The notes: a model not told the origin generated them from the letters alone. 64,000 nt of DNA from UBA11574 sp963752565 (GCA_963752565.1 CAVVZC010000016.1:1-64000); one strand, 5' to 3'; shown: positions 51,930-61,521, counted from the first letter of the stretch. Translations and numbers: made by a program.

Positions 51930-54299
51930 ATGAATACTTATAACTCGATTAAAAGGGATTTACTTAAAATCAGTGAGGATATTTCAAGTTTTTTTTCCAC
52001 TGCCAAGTCGATACCCGGTATGTCAGACAATTCCTTTGCCGTCTGGGAGAAAACAAATGCGGGTATCAACAAACAATTGTCGGAAGAGATCATTCGTGTC
52101 GCCGTTGTGGGGCCCATTAAATCCGGTAAGAGCACATACATCAACTCACTTTTCAAGGGCGAATATTTAAAACGGGGGGCCGGAGTTGTTACTTCTATCG
52201 TTACTCGAGTTCGCAGTGGAGAAAAGCTTAAGGCAAAGCTGTTGTTTAAATCCTGGGATGAAATTAATGCGGATATGGATCAGGCACTGGCTCTTTTTCC
52301 GTCATTGGACTGGCGGACTGAAAATGACAAATTTGATATACGGCATAAAAAAGAGAGAATGGATCTTCAAAAAGCGTTGACTTCTCTGGGTCCAGAACAT
52401 CTTATCACCAGCGGCACCCGCAATGTTAACAGTGTCCTTTTATCGTCATACCTTAAAGGATTTGAAAAAGTAAAGGATCTGATTTCCTTAGAAGTTAATG
52501 TAAGGCAGTTTGAAGACAATTTATTTGGGGATCATTGGGACTTTGTGAGTGATGGGGCTATGGCGGTCTATTTGAAGGATGTTCATCTAGAAATCGATTC
52601 CGGCGGCATTGAAAGCAATATCGAAATTGCAGATTGCCAAGGGAGTGATTCCCCAAATCCCCTCCACCTGGCCATGATTCAAGATTATCTTCTGTTAACG
52701 AATCTCATCATCTATGTGATCAGCAGTCGAACTGGGCTTAGAGAAGCGGATATAAAATTTATATCATTGATAAAAAAAATGGGAATTTTGGATAACATTC
52801 TTTTTATTATCAACTGTGATTTCAGTGAACATGACTCGCTATATGACCTTGAGGCCTTGATTGAAACAGTAAAAGAAGAGCTTATGATGATAACGCCTGC
52901 CCCAGAGATCTATTCTCTGTCAGCACTTTTCAATCTGTTCAAAGCCCAGAATTTAATGTTGTTACAAAAAGATCGGCTGAGACTGGAGCAATGGAAAGGG
53001 GATAAAGAACTTTCTGCCTTTTCAGATTCCGAAACAGCGCGTTTTGAAGCATCTTTTTACAATAAGCTGACTCGTGGAAGTTATGCGCTCTTGTTAAAAA
53101 ACCATATAGAACGCCTTTATACAATTTCATCCGGCCTAGAGTATTGGATCTCTTTCAATCAGAATGTTCTTTCAAGGAATACCGATAGTGCCAATGAAAT
53201 CGTTGAAAATGTAAAAAAGCATCAGATTAGGATGAATCAGATTAAATCGGTGATAAAAAATACCCTCGATGGTTCGATTCAACAGATCAAACGTGAAGTA
53301 AAACTAGAAATCGATCGTTATTTTGATATCCGATCAGGAAATGTAATACGTGATATCGCGGAGTTTATAAAAAGCTATTCCATTCCGTATCAACAATATG
53401 AAGACGAGATTAAGACTTCGGGTTTTTCAAACACACTTTATATGATATTTCAGGAATTCAAACAGGTTCTCGACACGTTTATGGCTGAAACCATAAACCC
53501 TGAGGTCATTCGTTTTGTCAGAAAGCAGGAAGCACGTATTCATGAACATTTCGAGTCGATTGCAGGACCATTCGATGTCATGGTGCAAGATGCTATCGAT
53601 AAATATAACCGTATGATGGGTAAGTTGGGAATAAAAAGATCCAACGAAGACATAAAAAAGATCGATCTGCCCGATATCGGTACAATAAAATCTATAACAG
53701 GATTAACGCTTCCCCCTGTGGCTGCGTACATGCGGTATACAGCGAAGATGAAGACGGAAGCAACAATGCGCCTTGGTCTTTATAAGGTGGTTAAAATTTT
53801 TAAAAGGTTATTAAAAAAACAGATTCAAGGAAAAAACGAAGGAGAAGTACTTGCATTGAGAGATGGTGTTTTGCGCATGAAGCGTGAAATGGAGAAGTCG
53901 GTGATTTCTCACCTTAAAGATTATCAGGAAAACATAAAATTTCAATATATATACAAACTTGTTGAGGCCGAATCAAACAGTCTGTACGAATCTCTTCTTG
54001 ATCGTTTTCAGGTTTATGGGGCAGATCTTTCACGTATAGTCGACCTGATAAACAACAAGATGATTGACAGAGAGCATATGTCTGAGATGATAAAAACCAT
54101 GGCTCTTGATTGCAGTGAAATGGGTGAAAAAATAAATGGCCTTAGAGAAAAGATTGAAACTATCGAGTCTGCCGATAAGTATATCGCCTTTCAGAAAGCC
54201 TATGGCGATGATCCTTCACCTCTATCAACACCATCTAAGATGAACTTAAATATAAATACGGGTGCGAAACCTGAGCAACCGACAACCAATGACAAGTGA
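51930..54299 (+). CDS. Dynamin-like large GTPase
   Basis: A 789-residue GTPase. The N-terminal G domain has P-loop VGPIKSGKSTYINSLF, a G2 region VVTSIVTRV, G3 as ADCQGSDSPNP (DxxG) and a G4-like INCDF. A long helical region of about 450 residues follows, with a predicted coiled coil and a short hydrophobic stretch (LTLPPVAAYM, about residues 590-600), as in bacterial dynamin-like proteins that bind membranes. The last 90 residues include an NKMIDREHMSEMIK helix and a polar tail. It is followed 21 nt later by a ParA-type ATPase, so both probably act together. Function unknown. Confidence 0.8.
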   Translation: MNTYNSIKRDLLKISEDISSFFSTAKSIPGMSDNSFAVWEKTNAGINKQLSEEIIRVAVVGPIKSGKSTYINSLFKGEYLKRGAGVVTSIVTRVRSGEKLKAKLLFKSWDEINADMDQALALFPSLDWRTENDKFDIRHKKERMDLQKALTSLGPEHLITSGTRNVNSVLLSSYLKGFEKVKDLISLEVNVRQFEDNLFGDHWDFVSDGAMAVYLKDVHLEIDSGGIESNIEIADCQGSDSPNPLHLAMIQDYLLLTNLIIYVISSRTGLREADIKFISLIKKMGILDNILFIINCDFSEHDSLYDLEALIETVKEELMMITPAPEIYSLSALFNLFKAQNLMLLQKDRLRLEQWKGDKELSAFSDSETARFEASFYNKLTRGSYALLLKNHIERLYTISSGLEYWISFNQNVLSRNTDSANEIVENVKKHQIRMNQIKSVIKNTLDGSIQQIKREVKLEIDRYFDIRSGNVIRDIAEFIKSYSIPYQQYEDEIKTSGFSNTLYMIFQEFKQVLDTFMAETINPEVIRFVRKQEARIHEHFESIAGPFDVMVQDAIDKYNRMMGKLGIKRSNEDIKKIDLPDIGTIKSITGLTLPPVAAYMRYTAKMKTEATMRLGLYKVVKIFKRLLKKQIQGKNEGEVLALRDGVLRMKREMEKSVISHLKDYQENIKFQYIYKLVEAESNSLYESLLDRFQVYGADLSRIVDLINNKMIDREHMSEMIKTMALDCSEMGEKINGLREKIETIESADKYIAFQKAYGDDPSPLSTPSKMNLNINTGAKPEQPTTNDK

Positions 54300-54320
54300 A
54301 GACCGAAGGAGGGGTTAATT

Positions 54321-55118
54321 ATGAGTGATCGCCGGACCAGAATCATTGCTGTGGCAAATGAAAAAGGCGGTGTCGGTAAAACAGTAACGGTGTTAAACCT
54401 TGCGGCGGCATTGTGCAAAGAAGAAAAAAAGGTTCTGATTGTGGACATGGACCCACAATTTAATGCGACAAAAGGGCTTGGTGTCGATGTTGATGAAAAG
54501 ATGCTGACCGTATACGATCTCATAATGGACAGCAAATCGATTAAAGCAGCCGAGGTAATCATGCCCACAAGCTGGAAAGGGATTGATCTTATACCATCCC
54601 ATGTAGATCTTTCCGGTGCAGAAATCGAACTTGTTGATAAAGTTGGACGTGAAAACAGGCTAAAGGAGGCCCTTGAGGGTATTATCGGGAAATATGATTT
54701 CATATTCCTTGATACCCCGCCCAGTCTTTCATTGTTAACCGTCAATGTGCTGGCATATGCAAAAGAGGTTATTGTTCCATGCCAGACACACCCGTATGCT
54801 TATTCCGCACTGGACGAACTCTTTGACACTATTTTTGCCATACAGAAAAATATCAATACGGACCTGAATGTGACTGGCATTGTGGCGACACTATTTGACA
54901 CGCGAACCCGAATCAGCCATAATATCTTGGAAAAATTGAGAAATGATGATAGATATGCTGATATGCTTTTTAACACGGTGATCAGAGCCAATACGACCAT
55001 TGCCGAGAGTGCCGGTGCTGGAAAACCTGTTGTTTTCTTTAAGCAAAGCAGCTACGGTTCGTCAGACTACACCAGTCTCGCCAAGGAATTGCTGTCTCAA
55101 AATAAGGCAATATATTAA
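54321..55118 (+). CDS. ParA/Soj-family ATPase
   Basis: A 265-residue deviant-Walker ATPase. The deviant Walker A is NEKGGVGKTVT, switch I contains IVDMDPQFNATKGLG and Walker B is FIFLDTPPSLSL. The protein has the size of chromosomal or orphan ParA proteins; no ParB is encoded next to it. A GAAGGAGGGG site precedes the ATG. Its partner in position is the dynamin-like GTPase, which suggests membrane or cargo positioning instead of plasmid partition; this is inference. Confidence 0.88.
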   Translation: MSDRRTRIIAVANEKGGVGKTVTVLNLAAALCKEEKKVLIVDMDPQFNATKGLGVDVDEKMLTVYDLIMDSKSIKAAEVIMPTSWKGIDLIPSHVDLSGAEIELVDKVGRENRLKEALEGIIGKYDFIFLDTPPSLSLLTVNVLAYAKEVIVPCQTHPYAYSALDELFDTIFAIQKNINTDLNVTGIVATLFDTRTRISHNILEKLRNDDRYADMLFNTVIRANTTIAESAGAGKPVVFFKQSSYGSSDYTSLAKELLSQNKAIY

Positions 55119-55133
55119 TACAAAAAAAGCCAG

Positions 55134-56865
55134 TTAGTTTTGGCCCAGTTTCAAAAGATTCTCTCTTGCAAACTCTATTGAAGGGTCCATGGCCAGTGAC
55201 ATTTCATAATATTGTATGGCCTTTTCTTTTTGTCCCATATCCCTGTAATTTGAAGCAATATTGGCATAATCTATGGCAGAACCCGGGTCGAGCTGCAACA
55301 CTTTTTTGAAACACTCGATGGCCCGCTCGTGTTCCTTGAGTTTAAAATGGCTGAAGCCCATTGAGTTATAAATATCCGTTCTTTCGTTATCATAGGTTTC
55401 AGCCTTTTTTAATACATCAAGCGCTTTCAGATATTCACCCATCTCATTGAAGGAAACGCCCATGTATGAATAAATGCTGGGCACATCCTGTTCTGTAGGA
55501 TCAAGTTCAAGAGACTGTGTAAAATATTCCAGCGCTGTTCCAGGATCATTGAAAGAGAGGTGGCATGATCCGAGATAAAATTTAATATAATACCTTGTCG
55601 GCAGCAGACGTTCGATTTTTTTAAGTTCTTTAATGGCAACATGAGGCGTTTGATTTTCGGTTATAATTTTAGCTGAAAACATCCCCACACTGGTTCCAAG
55701 AGATCTTTCCCTGAAATGAGCGCCAGGTATGATGGTATAAAAAGCCGGTATATCAAGCAGGGAATGCGATGTATCTACCACAATCACTTCCAGACCCTTT
55801 TTAGCCAAAGCAGATATACAGTTTTCAACTTCAATTTTAATATTTTCGTTTGAAAGTTCGGGAAGCGTTTGAATATCGATTTTTTCTCCGGGGTTGATGA
55901 TAAATTCGGCGTCTTCAATTCTCGTCAGCTTTGGGAAGACCACTGGCCACATATTTGGAACCGGTATCAAAATCTCCGGCAAGCTGAGCCACTTCCGTAA
56001 GTGCTCGGCTTAACGCCTTTTCCGGATCAGGTGTTGTTCCGGCTGTCCAGACGATTTCACTTCTTTCCGGAAACGTCGAGGGGTCATATGCCAGCACACC
56101 GACACTGGGTATTCCCATATCCAGTGAAAAATCTGAAATGAATATGCTTATCCCGGCTTTCCTGTATTTTTCTATCATTTCTATAACCATTGGATCGGTT
56201 ACTGAATTTGCCCGAATTGCAGGTACTTTTAAGTGGTTTTGACTGATTATCGAAGATACATGTCGTTCTACAATTTCACAGATGCCCTGGCTTAGGGCTT
56301 CTTCTACACAATTGCCGGCAGATGGACCGTTGAATTCATTAATCGTGTAGAACCAATTAAAAGGAATAAGAATTTCTTGATTTCGGGTTAAATTAAACGC
56401 CTTTGTCCACTTTAGCGGCAGGTTTTCAAATATTTTTCTTGAGATGTTCAGATCTTCTGAATTGTCGTGGACGGATTGGGCAATCATCTCAAACGGGATT
56501 ACATTTTCTTTAAGGTTGCAAAATTTTTCAACAAAAAAATTCTCGGGATTTTTGCAAAAACTGAAAAAACTGAACCTTTCAGCCAGTTCCATTACAGCGC
56601 TTGCTTCAGCCTGATGGGGTGTCGCACCTTTTCCCATCTGTTTTTTCGTTCCGATTATTTCGATGGCATCTCTGCCACAACTGCTGAAATAAACCGGGAT
56701 GTCCAATCTCCCTTTATCGATTCTTACCGTATATTCAAGGATATCAAGATCGACTTTTTTTAATTTTCTTTTGAAACGGATAACCGTCTCTTCGGGTGGC
56801 AATATCTTGTCCTGGTCCAGTGTAAAGCGCTTGAAAGCATCCTTTAAAATAATTTTGTTGGTCAT
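55134..56865 (-). pseudogene. YcaO-domain protein with C-terminal TPR repeats, frameshifted
   Basis: The N-terminal part (56865 to about 55925) is a YcaO ATP-dependent cyclodehydratase-like domain: GKGATPHQAEASAVMELAER (ATP/Mg Glu residues), NCVEEALSQGICEIVERH and ALSRALTEVAQLAGDF. It reads YVASGLPKADEN and stops. The expected continuation LTRIEDAEFIINPGEKID lies in the neighbouring frame (55134-55982), which ends in four or five TPR units (YIKFYLGSCHLSFND, SIYSYMGVSFNEMGEY, DIYNSMGFSHFKLKEHE, DYANIASNYRDMGQKE). The shift maps to CCCAAAG near 55935. The whole would be about 575 residues. No obvious RiPP precursor is nearby, so a role in protein or RimO-type modification is possible. Confidence 0.8.
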
Positions 56866-57060
56866 AGTTTTTCCTTTTTAAAACACATTTTCTCAATTTA
56901 GGTTAAGGTAAAATCCTATGGATCAACATATTTTTATATGCATAAAAACTGTATGGGTCAAATATTTTTGAACATCTCATGCCGATGAATCCACTGTTGG
57001 GTGTTTTTTTAAATTGACCGATTCTTTGGAGTTTGATATGAAAAAAAGAAGCGTTTTTAT

Positions 57061-57133
57061 GGGGATGTAGCTCAGCTGGGAGAGCGCGGCGTTCGCAATG
57101 CCGAGGTCGAGGGTTCGATCCCCTTCATCTCCA
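57061..57133 (+). tRNA. tRNA-Ala (anticodon CGC)
   Basis: Acceptor strands GGGGATG and CATCTCC pair, the D arm is GCTC-AGCTGGGA-GAGC, and the anticodon loop TTCGCAA gives CGC. The T arm is GAGGG-TTCGATC-CCCTT. CCA is not encoded. A terminator follows. Confidence 0.94.
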
Positions 57134-57142
57134 TTTCAATTA

Positions 57143-57180
57143 AAACAAGGGCTTGAAGCATTTTCTTCAAGTCCTTGTTT
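57143..57180 (+). terminator. Terminator after tRNA-Ala
   Basis: AAACAAGG-CTTGAAG pairs with CTTCAAG-CCTTGTTT (one mismatch) across a 6-nt loop, ending in a T-run. Confidence 0.85.
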
Positions 57181-57353
57181 AATTTGTTGTGGTTTTGTAA
57201 ACAGGTAAGTTGTTTTTTATAAAAATTTGTTGTAAGAACAAGATGTACTATTAAATTCAACAATCCAATATACAATTCAAACAATTTAGTCTGTTAAGGT
57301 TACAAAATTTGTCCGACGCAACAATGAACAAAAAAGCAAGGGGCATTAATGTT

Positions 57354-57941
57354 ATGGAACGTGCATCCGAAGTTGAACGGAAAACAAAAGAAACATCGAT
57401 TCGTATTGTGCTCAAGCTGGTAGGCAGTGGTAAAAATGAGATATCAACAGGAATCCCTTTTTTTGATCATATGCTGACACTCTTTGCCGTTCACGGCTTT
57501 TTTGATCTATCCATTGACGCTGATGGGGATATCGATGTTGATTTCCATCACACAATAGAAGATGTTGGACTTGTCCTGGGGGATGCGTTTGACAGTGCTT
57601 TAGGCGACAGAAAAGGCATAAAACGATTCGGCCATGCTGTTACTCCGATGGATGACGCACTCGCTTCTGTGACCGTCGATTTGTCCAAGCGCCCTTTTTT
57701 GGTTTACAATGTTCCGGCAAAAGCAACATCCGAAGGACATGCTTTCACGTCTCTCACCAAAGAATTTTTAAAGGCATTTTCAAACCGGTGCGGAATGAAT
57801 CTTCATGTTAATGTTTTTTACGGTGATAATGAACATCATATTAATGAATCTATTTTCAAGGCTGTGGGAAGGGCTTTGGGCCAGGCTGTTTCTTTTGATG
57901 ACCGAATAAAAGATGTTCGTTCATCAAAGGGTGTTTTGTAA
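57354..57941 (+). CDS. hisB: Imidazoleglycerol-phosphate dehydratase
   Basis: A 195-residue histidine biosynthesis enzyme. Metal-binding blocks: TGIPFFDHMLTLFAVHG, DVDFHHTIEDVGLVLGDAF, and later EGHAFTSLTKEF and NVFYGDNEHHINESIFKA. I choose the ATG at 57354 (MERASEVERKTKET), which gives the usual length; earlier TTG and ATG codons would add 5 to 15 residues. The next his gene, hisA, is 2.8 kb away, with an accessory patch in between. Confidence 0.94.
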   Translation: MERASEVERKTKETSIRIVLKLVGSGKNEISTGIPFFDHMLTLFAVHGFFDLSIDADGDIDVDFHHTIEDVGLVLGDAFDSALGDRKGIKRFGHAVTPMDDALASVTVDLSKRPFLVYNVPAKATSEGHAFTSLTKEFLKAFSNRCGMNLHVNVFYGDNEHHINESIFKAVGRALGQAVSFDDRIKDVRSSKGVL

Positions 57942-58246
57942 TCACTATATTTGGCTATAATTACAGGTAAATACAGATAAACACAAGTAAGGATGAAACC
58001 ATTTTATTGTCAATATGTTATCTTAACTTTGGCAAGAAAAAAACGTAAGTGATACGGCGTTAACAGGGGGGTACATTCTACAGAATGTTGACCAAGAGAT
58101 GATGGGGAGTTTACACAAAGCCCACACTATTTTAATGACTCCGCTCTAACCTTTAATGTTAATGGAGCTTCTTAGAAAATTAAGTTCATCTAAAAAATTC
58201 AATCCGTGATTTCAATTTATGGGGATGTTGCGCACCGTTTTTAGCG

Positions 58247-58480
58247 GTGACGGAATACCCCCTTTTTTTTGGCTCAAACAATAATGGATGCGAAGTTTGC
58301 ATTGCAGGGATTTACGCTCGATTTGATAAGCTTATTGAATCTGGATGCAGTCAGCGTAATGCAGCAGATCAGCTTGCGTATTATCAACAAGAAAAACTCG
58401 GTGAAGTCGTTTATTCGGCATCAAGTTTGCTGAACAGCGGCGCGTTTTTAAGACAATGTCTCAACTCAAAGATTATTTAA
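58247..58480 (+). pseudogene. Small ORF of a mobile-region type, probably a fragment
   Basis: A GTG-start frame of 77 residues. The middle part FDKLIESGCSQRNAADQLAYY and KLGEVVYSASSLLN looks like a genuine protein with a helix-turn-helix-like pattern, but I cannot name it. The ends do not look natural, and a frame change near 58480 would extend it. It may be a remnant of a mobile-element accessory gene. Confidence 0.4.
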
Positions 58481-58546
58481 GACCCAAGGGATCGGTGCAT
58501 ACGGCTGAAAAGGCAATCGAGGGAGATTAACATCAAGCGTCAAGGG

Positions 58547-58573
58547 TGAGCTTTCGGGCTTGTCCTGGGAAAT
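58547..58573 (+). repeat. 27-nt direct repeat, copy 1
   Basis: TGAGCTTTCGGGCTTGTCCT plus GGGAAAT, identical to 59711-59737. In one frame both encode ELSGLSWEIK, so they may be shared coding debris. Confidence 0.75.
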
Positions 58574-58864
58574 AAAAGACCCCTGAGAGCCTGGCAACTC
58601 CAAGGGGCCAATCATAACGGTAACATTATGGAGGAAAAAAATCATAATGTTAATTGACCAAATACAAATTTACAAAGTGGTATGTCAATAGGGGGTATGC
58701 TTCATTTTCGTAGGGATATATCCTGTAAAATAGGGATTATCCCTACACTCAACTCACAGGATGAGCTTGACGAATCTAAAACCGGCTTTATGGGCAATAA
58801 AAAACCCCTAACGAAATAACTGGCAGGGGCTATGCTCTTTGACAATTTGGTATCACTTTTTAAC

Positions 58865-59071
58865 TTAATGAAAAACTTTGTTCCTGTCTGATAATTTTAA
58901 ACCCAAGGCTAAAACAATCTTTCGTTTTGTTTCCATCCTGCATGGCTTGCCCCGCTCTATTCGTGTGATGGTGAGGGGTGAAATGTCGGCCTTTTTGGAA
59001 AGCTCGGCCTTGCTTATCAATAAAGCCTCTCTAATTTCTTTTAAGGAATTCTTCTCTATATTCTTAACCAT
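58865..59071 (-). CDS. XRE-family helix-turn-helix regulator
   Basis: A 68-residue protein that is almost only a Cro/C1-type HTH: IREALLISKAELSKKADIS is helices 1 to 2, and PLTITRIERGK is the recognition helix and following turn. It probably represses a neighbouring gene. The end of the protein (LALGLKLSDRNKVFH) is the usual last helix. It lies 33 nt after the next minus-strand gene's stop and between the two 27-nt repeats. Confidence 0.8.
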   Translation of the reverse strand: MVKNIEKNSLKEIREALLISKAELSKKADISPLTITRIERGKPCRMETKRKIVLALGLKLSDRNKVFH

Positions 59072-59103
59072 AGGAACAATTTAGTTTAATCTTATTTCTC
59101 TTT

Positions 59104-59457
59104 TTAATTATTGATGATAGATAACTCGACAATAGAATACCCCGTATAATGATCATGTGGAATTTTTGAAGTTATTAGAGTTTTAAACGTTTTGCCGTCA
59201 CCAAATGATTCAGACCGATTGTATTCCATGTCCAATAAATCACCAACTTTCAATTCTTTGAACACAGAGAAATCTTGTTTTACAAGAACATATGGCCCAT
59301 TTGAGGTATTATATCGCAATCTAAACAGGTAGGGTAGACCACTTCCATTTAAAACGAATTGTACACTGTGGTATTCGCCTAAAATGAATTTTGCTTTAAG
59401 TCTACGCTGGGCCAAGTCGATTATGTTGTGATTTTTTGTTTTAATGAACTTAAACAT
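59104..59457 (-). CDS. PilZ-like domain protein (tentative)
   Basis: A 117-residue protein. The pattern YVLVKQDFSVFKELKVGDLL, then DMEYNRSES and TGYSIVELSI resembles small PilZ-related proteins common in Desulfobacterota. The canonical RxxxR and DxSxxG c-di-GMP motifs are not visible, so ligand binding is doubtful. It is upstream of the XRE regulator gene on the same strand and may form a two-gene unit with it. Confidence 0.5.
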   Translation of the reverse strand: MFKFIKTKNHNIIDLAQRRLKAKFILGEYHSVQFVLNGSGLPYLFRLRYNTSNGPYVLVKQDFSVFKELKVGDLLDMEYNRSESFGDGKTFKTLITSKIPHDHYTGYSIVELSIINN

Positions 59458-60071
59458 TTGTACGCTATCCTTATGAAACTTTTAATTTAATCTAGAATAT
59501 AAAATTTGAGATATCTTAATTTGTTGAATGCAAAAATCGTGCAAAATTAGATGGTTGTAATGGGCATCAATTTAAGTTGAAATAATATTAGATGGTTATG
59601 TCAATTGAAAGAAATGATTGGCAGTATGGATTTATCCTGAAGCATCGGAAATTATGAGGTATACTCCATAAAGTCTATGAAAATATTTACACAATGCTAA
59701 CGCTCTATGATGAGCTTTCGGGCTTGTCCTGGGAAATTAAAAGAGAATCGCATTATAATAAAAAATAAAGGCGAGTGATATAAAAAATATGAAAACTGTT
59801 AAAAATATGGAAACGGTTAAAAGAATGAAATCTGTAATGGACAACCCATCAGAAAAGTGTTAACCATGGGTCATCTTATCAAGGGTTAAAAACCAACTGT
59901 TGATCATGGCGGGTTAAAAATTAAAATAAATAACAGATTCAATATTATACAAATTTAAGGTTGTATGGTAATCACACTTAACCTTCCTTTGTGATTAAGG
60001 AATTACTCGGTTCTGATATTTTACCACAAAATGTACAAAATTCATAATTAATGCCTCAATATTTTTCGCCG
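59458..60071. other. AT-rich intergenic region with repeat copy 2 and a tiny repeat peptide
   Basis: It holds the second 27-nt repeat (59711-59737) and an ORF of 24 codons at 59789-59863 whose peptide repeats MKTVKN, METVKR and MKSVMD. An upstream AAAGGCGAG could be a ribosome site, but I treat it as non-coding until shown otherwise. Confidence 0.4.
59711..59737 (+). repeat. 27-nt direct repeat, copy 2
   Basis: Identical to 58547-58573, 1164 nt apart. The pair brackets the XRE and PilZ-like genes. Confidence 0.75.
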
Positions 60072-60785
60072 ATGAAGCCATTAAATACATATAACGCGTT
60101 GCTTAAGGTTTTTCTTTTGACAGGTATAGTGTTTTTCTCAGCTTGCGGAGGAGATAATATTGTCAAGGAAAAACCGCCAAATCTGACTGGAATAGAAAAA
60201 ATATTGATTCTTCCTTTTAAGGATATGGCTTCAGTATTTGGAGAAAGTGTGAACGGTCGTTGCCCGGTGTGCGGAAAGGTGTTTACTACTGGAGAAGTGG
60301 CAGAAAGCGCAGCCGGCATGCTTACTGAACATTTGTTTATTTTATTAAAAGATCGAAAAGATATTGAATTGATACCCAGCAGCCAAGCCCGAGGGGTTAT
60401 GTCAGGACTGCTGGCAGGAAGTAAAAAAACGTTGCAAGAACGAAACTTGCAACTTGAAATAGGACGTGCACTAAATGCCGATGCGATTTTTGCTGGGTAC
60501 ATTTATCGTTTTAGAGAACGAGTCGGTGGTGAATATTCAGTCGATTTGTCAGCTTCTGTGGCGTTTGATATACACCTTGTCCGTGTTGAGGATGGCCGCG
60601 TGATATGGAGCGCTCATCTCGATGAAACGCAACAACCATTGTCTGATAACGTTTTTCAGCTGAACCTCTTTTTAAGAAGAAAGGCCAAATGGATTACCGC
60701 AAAAGAGATGGCAATTTCCGGCCTTGAAGATATGCTTAAAGGCTTTTATATTCCTGCCGAAACCGAAACATTGGAAAATAGATAA
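60072..60785 (+). CDS. Lipoprotein with a CxxC zinc-ribbon-like motif
   Basis: A protein of about 237 residues with a lipoprotein signal (LLKVFLLTGIVFFSACGG, lipobox Cys). The mature part has ILPFKDMASVFGES, a CPVCGKVF motif, then ELIPSSQARGVMSGLLAG, NADAIFAGYIYRFRERVGG and VRVEDGRVIWSAHLDETQQ. This resembles periplasmic CsgG/LpoB-like fold proteins, but I cannot name the family. An ATG 21 nt earlier (60051) is also possible. It ends 4 nt before hisA and is likely co-transcribed with it, although no functional link is clear. Confidence 0.75.
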   Translation: MKPLNTYNALLKVFLLTGIVFFSACGGDNIVKEKPPNLTGIEKILILPFKDMASVFGESVNGRCPVCGKVFTTGEVAESAAGMLTEHLFILLKDRKDIELIPSSQARGVMSGLLAGSKKTLQERNLQLEIGRALNADAIFAGYIYRFRERVGGEYSVDLSASVAFDIHLVRVEDGRVIWSAHLDETQQPLSDNVFQLNLFLRRKAKWITAKEMAISGLEDMLKGFYIPAETETLENR

Positions 60786-60789
60786 AGCA

Positions 60790-61521
60790 ATGCTTATTAT
60801 CCCTGCAGTTGATATAAAAAATGGAAAGTGTGTACGGCTCTCCCAAGGGCGTATGGATGCAGAAACGGTTTTTTCCGATAATCCTGCGGCCATGGCAAAA
60901 AGATGGGAAGATGAGGGCGCTGAGATTATTCATGTCGTTGATCTTGACGGTGCCATTGAAAAAAGTCCTCAGAATCTCGATTCAATAAGAAAAATCATCG
61001 ACAGTGTAAATGCAGATATACAGGTTGGCGGGGGAATCCGGAATGAAAGAACTATCAAAATGTTTTTCGAAATTGGGGTTAAGAGGGTTGTTATCGGTAC
61101 TGAAGCCATTCAAACTCCGACACTCGTAAAAGATGCTTGTAAAGCATTTCCTGGCCAGATTGTTGTCGGTATTGATGCGCGAAGTGGGTGGGTTGCCATT
61201 GAGGGGTGGACTAAAACAACCCAAGTAAATGCTGTGGACCTTGCAAAACAATTTGAAGATTGTGGCGTTGCTGTTATCAACTTTACCGATATCTATCGAG
61301 ATGGAATGAAAACAGGCCCAAACATCGATGAAACCCGTCGTCTTGCTGAAGCTGTTTCCACACCGGTAGTTGCTTCAGGTGGTGTTTCTTCTATAAAGGA
61401 TATTCAAAATCTATTACCATTAGAAGCCGTCGGTGTCGTTGGGGTCATTACCGGTAGAGCTTTATACAGCGGCAGCCTAAATCTTAAAGAGGCTATTGAT
61501 ACTTTAAAAGCCACACTATAA
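60790..61521 (+). CDS. hisA: ProFAR isomerase (HisA)
   Basis: A 243-residue TIM-barrel isomerase of histidine synthesis. MLIIPAVDIKNGKCVRLSQG carries the first catalytic Asp, IQVGGGIRNERTIKMFFE a phosphate site, and NFTDIYRDGMKTGPNIDE the second Asp; ASGGVSSIKDIQNL completes the barrel. The ATG at 60790 is the family start; the longer frame upstream overlaps the lipoprotein gene. Confidence 0.95.
   Translation: MLIIPAVDIKNGKCVRLSQGRMDAETVFSDNPAAMAKRWEDEGAEIIHVVDLDGAIEKSPQNLDSIRKIIDSVNADIQVGGGIRNERTIKMFFEIGVKRVVIGTEAIQTPTLVKDACKAFPGQIVVGIDARSGWVAIEGWTKTTQVNAVDLAKQFEDCGVAVINFTDIYRDGMKTGPNIDETRRLAEAVSTPVVASGGVSSIKDIQNLLPLEAVGVVGVITGRALYSGSLNLKEAIDTLKATL

Larger units (their letters stand above)
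57942..58864. other. Accessory region with decayed fragments
   Basis: No intact known gene. It includes the small ORF at 58247-58480, the first copy of the 27-nt repeat (58547-58573) and AT-rich DNA. Hairpin-like ACCCCTGAGAGCC/CTCCAAGGGG near 58580-58605 may be a weak terminator. Confidence 0.5.

Noticed and set aside
54200..54745. Minus-strand ORF of 181 residues over the ParA gene
   Set aside because: Serine-rich antisense shadow of a clear ParA frame.
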